This document shows positions 61,776-64,000 of a DNA stretch of 64,000 bases, in pieces. The translations under genes were made by a program, and so were the position numbers. How positions within the stretch are numbered: the stretch's first letter is position 1; every line of letters begins with the position of its first letter. Source of the DNA: Hippasteria phrygiana. Lineage: Eukaryota; Echinodermata; Asteroidea; Valvatida; Goniasteridae. The DNA lies in assembly GCA_037893225.1 (NCBI GenBank), contig JAZGUH010000205.1, positions 630,501 to 694,500 of the forward strand, read 5' to 3'. The notes under the pieces are model-generated. The model saw only the letters and a program-made list of their open reading frames with translations, made no database searches and was not told where the DNA came from.

Positions 61776-63160
61776 AGATCATTGCATTGTAACGTTTAAG
61801 TAGGTCCAGACAAAAATCAAATACAACAACAAATACCTTTCAACAACTCACTTTTTCTTCAGCCAGGCTGTAATTTAATTAAAAACGCTTTAAAGTTTTA
61901 ATAAAAGTGGGTTACGTGCACGTATGTAGGGCCTACATGTAACATGTACACGTTCGTCCATGTCTATGATGTATGTGCAACTCGATCGGCTCCAGACTAG
62001 TACACTGTCCTTAATCGGAATACAGCACTAAATTTGAATCCAGTCTAATACAGCACATGCATAAACCAGAGACTGAGCTAAAAAGTGTATGCAGATAAGA
62101 ACCACAGACTGTAAAACGTAAGAGTCTTAGGTTCAACCAAGGCCCCTACGAAAAAAAAAGTGCATACACTCAGTGATGGAAAAAGCTGGATTCGCATCGT
62201 AAAAGGCAATACATTTTTAACAAAAAGCGAGACAAACTTGAAAACGATTAGCAGTTTTTGCGAATGAAAATTTCTCATAAGATCATGCAGAACGACGGCC
62301 GACGCTCGACACCCCTACCATACCAAGTGCGGTGGGTGACGAGGGAAACTTTAACTTTGGATGTAAAATGATTTAATAAATCAAACTCGCCCACTGTTTT
62401 TATCCGATCCGTTCAACACGCTGGCGCAATCTCACCCCCAGTCAGTCTGCGGTTTCTTTCAATGGTTTTGCGCGATAAGGACAGTTTAGTACGTGTAGTT
62501 CTTGTACAGTACCATGTGGGCGCAGTTGTTCACAAACCACATAATCTCATCTCAGCCCCGACAATCCACCTCAATCACTTACAATTAAACACTAAATTGT
62601 ATGTTTAATATTGTTAATCAACTGTTTTATTCTGGCAAGTGTTGCAACCACCCGCGCTCTGTCGCAGCTCGTTAAGTCAGATGCACACGTACATGTGTAT
62701 TTGGTTATACAATTGTAAGGAACGAAGTTTACCAAAAAACAAAAACAAACAATGTTAAAGTATGCGGGTCTTTCTCTTTTTGTTGTCTAACTTCTTGACC
62801 GTTCTGGCTCAAGGATAAAGTTCACGCGACCCCGAGATAGGCGAAAAACCAGAGAAAAACCTAGTTCAGGTAACCCGGGGCAAAAAACTCTGGAAAATTT
62901 CTATCTGACCCCTGAAGGCGATCGAGCACCGCTTAAAACGGCAGAACGAGCTCCAGGGTCCGCTGTTATACAATGCGACTATATATATGTGTATAAATAA
63001 TACAAGGGAAAGGGTGAAACATAATATACAATGTGATAGGGGGAAAATGAGTTGTGTGGCGTGGTGATTGCATTTCAACGCCTTATAAACGCACCCCTGG
63101 TACTCGCTTCACTGCACTCTAAAAAAGAGGTGTAATTTTTTGTTGGGTACAAGAATTGTG
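61776..63160. other. Non-coding stretch containing a possible 393-bp inverted-repeat element
   Basis: No recognisable gene. Between 62063 (AAACCAGAGACTGAG) and 62455 (ending CAGTCAGTCTGCGGTTT) is a candidate element whose ends are related to the AAACCACAGACTG word found near 48641 and 49408; another copy of the word lies at about 62096. A short (AT)n/(GT)n region lies near 62978-62992. Confidence 0.45.
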
Positions 63161-63164
63161 TAAT

Positions 63165-63186
63165 TTTTGCTCAAATTTGAGCAAAA
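63165..63186. repeat. Perfect 22-bp palindrome
   Basis: The centre is GCTCAAATTTGAGC with TTTT on one side and AAAA on the other, an uninterrupted palindrome. It lies about 100 bp beyond the ribozyme-like hairpin at the Penelope-like 3' tail. Function unknown. Confidence 0.8.
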
Positions 63187-63288
63187 TGAGAATTTTCCTT
63201 TTACCTCTTACTTGTGAAAATGAATACAACTGCTGCAAACTGCTGACTGACTAAATGGACCTGAAATATACAAATAAAAGAATTAGCT

Positions 63289-63329
63289 GGCCTGACGTTT
63301 CAAACTTAAGCAAGTTCTTTCTCAAAGGC
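63289..63329 (-). ncRNA. Degenerate hammerhead-ribozyme-like hairpin of a Penelope-like element
   Basis: Read on the minus strand, a 5-bp stem AACTT/AAGTT (63316-63312 with 63307-63303) closed by GCTT is followed by TGAAACGTC, matching the conserved GAAAC plus GUC of hammerhead ribozymes. An outer GCCT/AGGC pairing (63329-63326 with 63293-63290) encloses the unit. The other half of the core, expected CUGANGA, reads only TTGAGAA here, so catalysis is doubtful. Penelope-like elements are known to carry hammerhead motifs near their ends, and this lies about 400 bp downstream of the GIY-YIG coding end on the same strand, which supports a decayed or variant copy. Confidence 0.45.
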
Positions 63330-63727
63330 AAATGACAGAGTACAAGAAACAAACATGTAGGGAACACACATGCATGAGGGGGTGGGTGGAGAAACACAAA
63401 AGGAGGGATGCAAAGGAGCGTGGCAGTGGGTAAACATTAAAGGGAGAGGAAAGGACAGCCAGGAAGACAGGAACAAAGAAGTGTGGTTTGGGTAAGGATG
63501 AAGGAGGGGAGGGATTAAGATGAAGGTTGAAGCTGGGGAATTGGACAAAGGAGTGTGGTAAGGGGGGGGGGGGGGGGTTGAATTTAAGGTGGTAATAGGG
63601 CAAGAGAAGGAACAAAGAGAAGCGGCAAGGATAAACAGGAAATGGAAAGACAACCCCATTTGGCCAAGAGACCCCAAGAGGGTTTGCCCAGAGGATAATC
63701 TGTAAACAAATGACAATGGGGGAAAAA
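63330..63727 (-). other. Purine-rich (plus strand) tract, probable 3' untranslated tail of the Penelope-like element
   Basis: Between the GIY-YIG coding end and the hammerhead-like motif the plus strand is rich in A and G, including a G-run at about 63560-63577. Its minus-strand reading is pyrimidine-rich and yields two long Ser/Pro/Leu open frames in different frames. These reflect composition and are not supported as genes. Confidence 0.5.
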
Positions 63728-64000
63728 TTAAAAGTTAATCATTCCCTTCCTGGATGTTGAGACCATGTGGTTAATAGTCCGAAGACGTTTCATCAAAACT
63801 TTCTCTCGGCTGAGGCGAACTGAGTCCTTGCGGTGGAAAAGTGATTCTATGCCCTGTAGAATCATATCAGAAATGGAATGGTTAGGCAAGTTGAAGTGAT
63901 GACCAACAGGGGTGTCCATTTTCTTGGTGTTCACAGTCGATCGATGGCAATAGAAACACTTTTTGAGCGTGTTCTTGGTCTCCCCGACATACTGGATACC
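63728..64000 (-). pseudogene. Penelope-like element GIY-YIG endonuclease domain, partial
   Basis: An open frame runs from the window edge (64000) to a stop at 63728. It encodes the C-terminal endonuclease domain of a Penelope-like retroelement, which nicks target DNA for priming; the reverse transcriptase would lie beyond the window. Visible features are IQYVGETKNTLKKCFYCHRS (the second half of a GIY-YIG motif with its downstream Arg helix) and TPVGHHFNLPNHSISDM, typical of this family, then an Arg/Lys-rich helix (SREKVLMKRLRTI). Expected Arg and Gly are replaced by Cys in the KKCFYCHRS segment. Near 63770 the reading shifts: the last residues in this frame are atypical, while the +1 frame reads a family-typical ending with its own stop. 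This suggests a 1-nt deletion and a decayed copy. Confidence 0.75.

Noticed and set aside
63306..63716. Ser/Pro/Leu-rich open frame of 136 codons on the minus strand
   Set aside because: Composition of the pyrimidine-rich 3' tail; an overlapping second frame is equally open and the ribozyme-like motif lies at its end.

Overview
This is a repeat-dominated window of animal nuclear DNA with no recognisable host protein-coding gene and no RNA gene that I could find. Eukaryotic origin follows from a huge satellite array, a DIRS-type tyrosine-recombinase retrotransposon, the 3' end of a Penelope-like (GIY-YIG) retroelement and many small inverted-repeat transposons. The mix, together with many long G/C homopolymers, would suit a marine invertebrate (lancelet, echinoderm, hemichordate or similar), but the species cannot be fixed from the sequence.

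Region 1 (1-48137) is one uninterrupted head-to-tail satellite of about 206 monomers with a 234-bp period, running off the left edge of the window. It has clear higher-order structure. The left part (1 to about 15.2 kb) is built of a six-monomer, 1404-bp unit. The middle part (about 15.2-43.2 kb) is a mosaic of longer, variable units and is the only place where a 6-bp-deleted 228-bp monomer occurs (20 copies found). The right part (about 43.2-48.1 kb) carries an 8-monomer duplication marked by a TGCA insertion. The array stops sharply inside a monomer at 48137. Directly beyond it are a 16-bp minisatellite (48152-48228) and four tandem units that each form a near-perfect hairpin (48245-48471).

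Region 2 (about 48.5-56.2 kb) is nested mobile DNA. A dispersed repeat ('copy A', about 49.6-56.2 kb) is interrupted by a 544-bp terminal-inverted-repeat element (49678-50221) and by a 5.49-kb DIRS-like retrotransposon on the minus strand (50557-56047). The DIRS element keeps its whole architecture: inverted terminal repeats, gag, reverse transcriptase/RNase H/methyltransferase-like pol, tyrosine recombinase, and an internal complementary region whose two halves are the reverse complements of the two outer ends. The recombinase frame is intact. Gag and pol are broken by small frameshifts (about 55130, 55055 and 53470), so this copy is probably not autonomous as read, unless those are sequencing errors.

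Region 3 (56.2-64 kb) is AT-rich intergenic DNA holding a large fold-back structure (57031-57545), other inverted repeats, G-tracts, and a second copy of the dispersed repeat ('copy B', about 61.02-61.77 kb). Copy B lacks the DIRS but carries a 151-bp piggyBac-like MITE with a TTAA duplication. Copies A and B are therefore reciprocal empty sites for each other's insertions. At the right edge (63.29-64.0 kb) is the 3' end of a minus-strand Penelope-like element: a partial GIY-YIG endonuclease domain, a pyrimidine-rich 3' tail (on its own strand) and a degenerate hammerhead-ribozyme-like hairpin.

The genes do not form a cellular pathway. They are the replication machinery of two retroelements beside a satellite block, a setting typical of pericentromeric or other heterochromatin.
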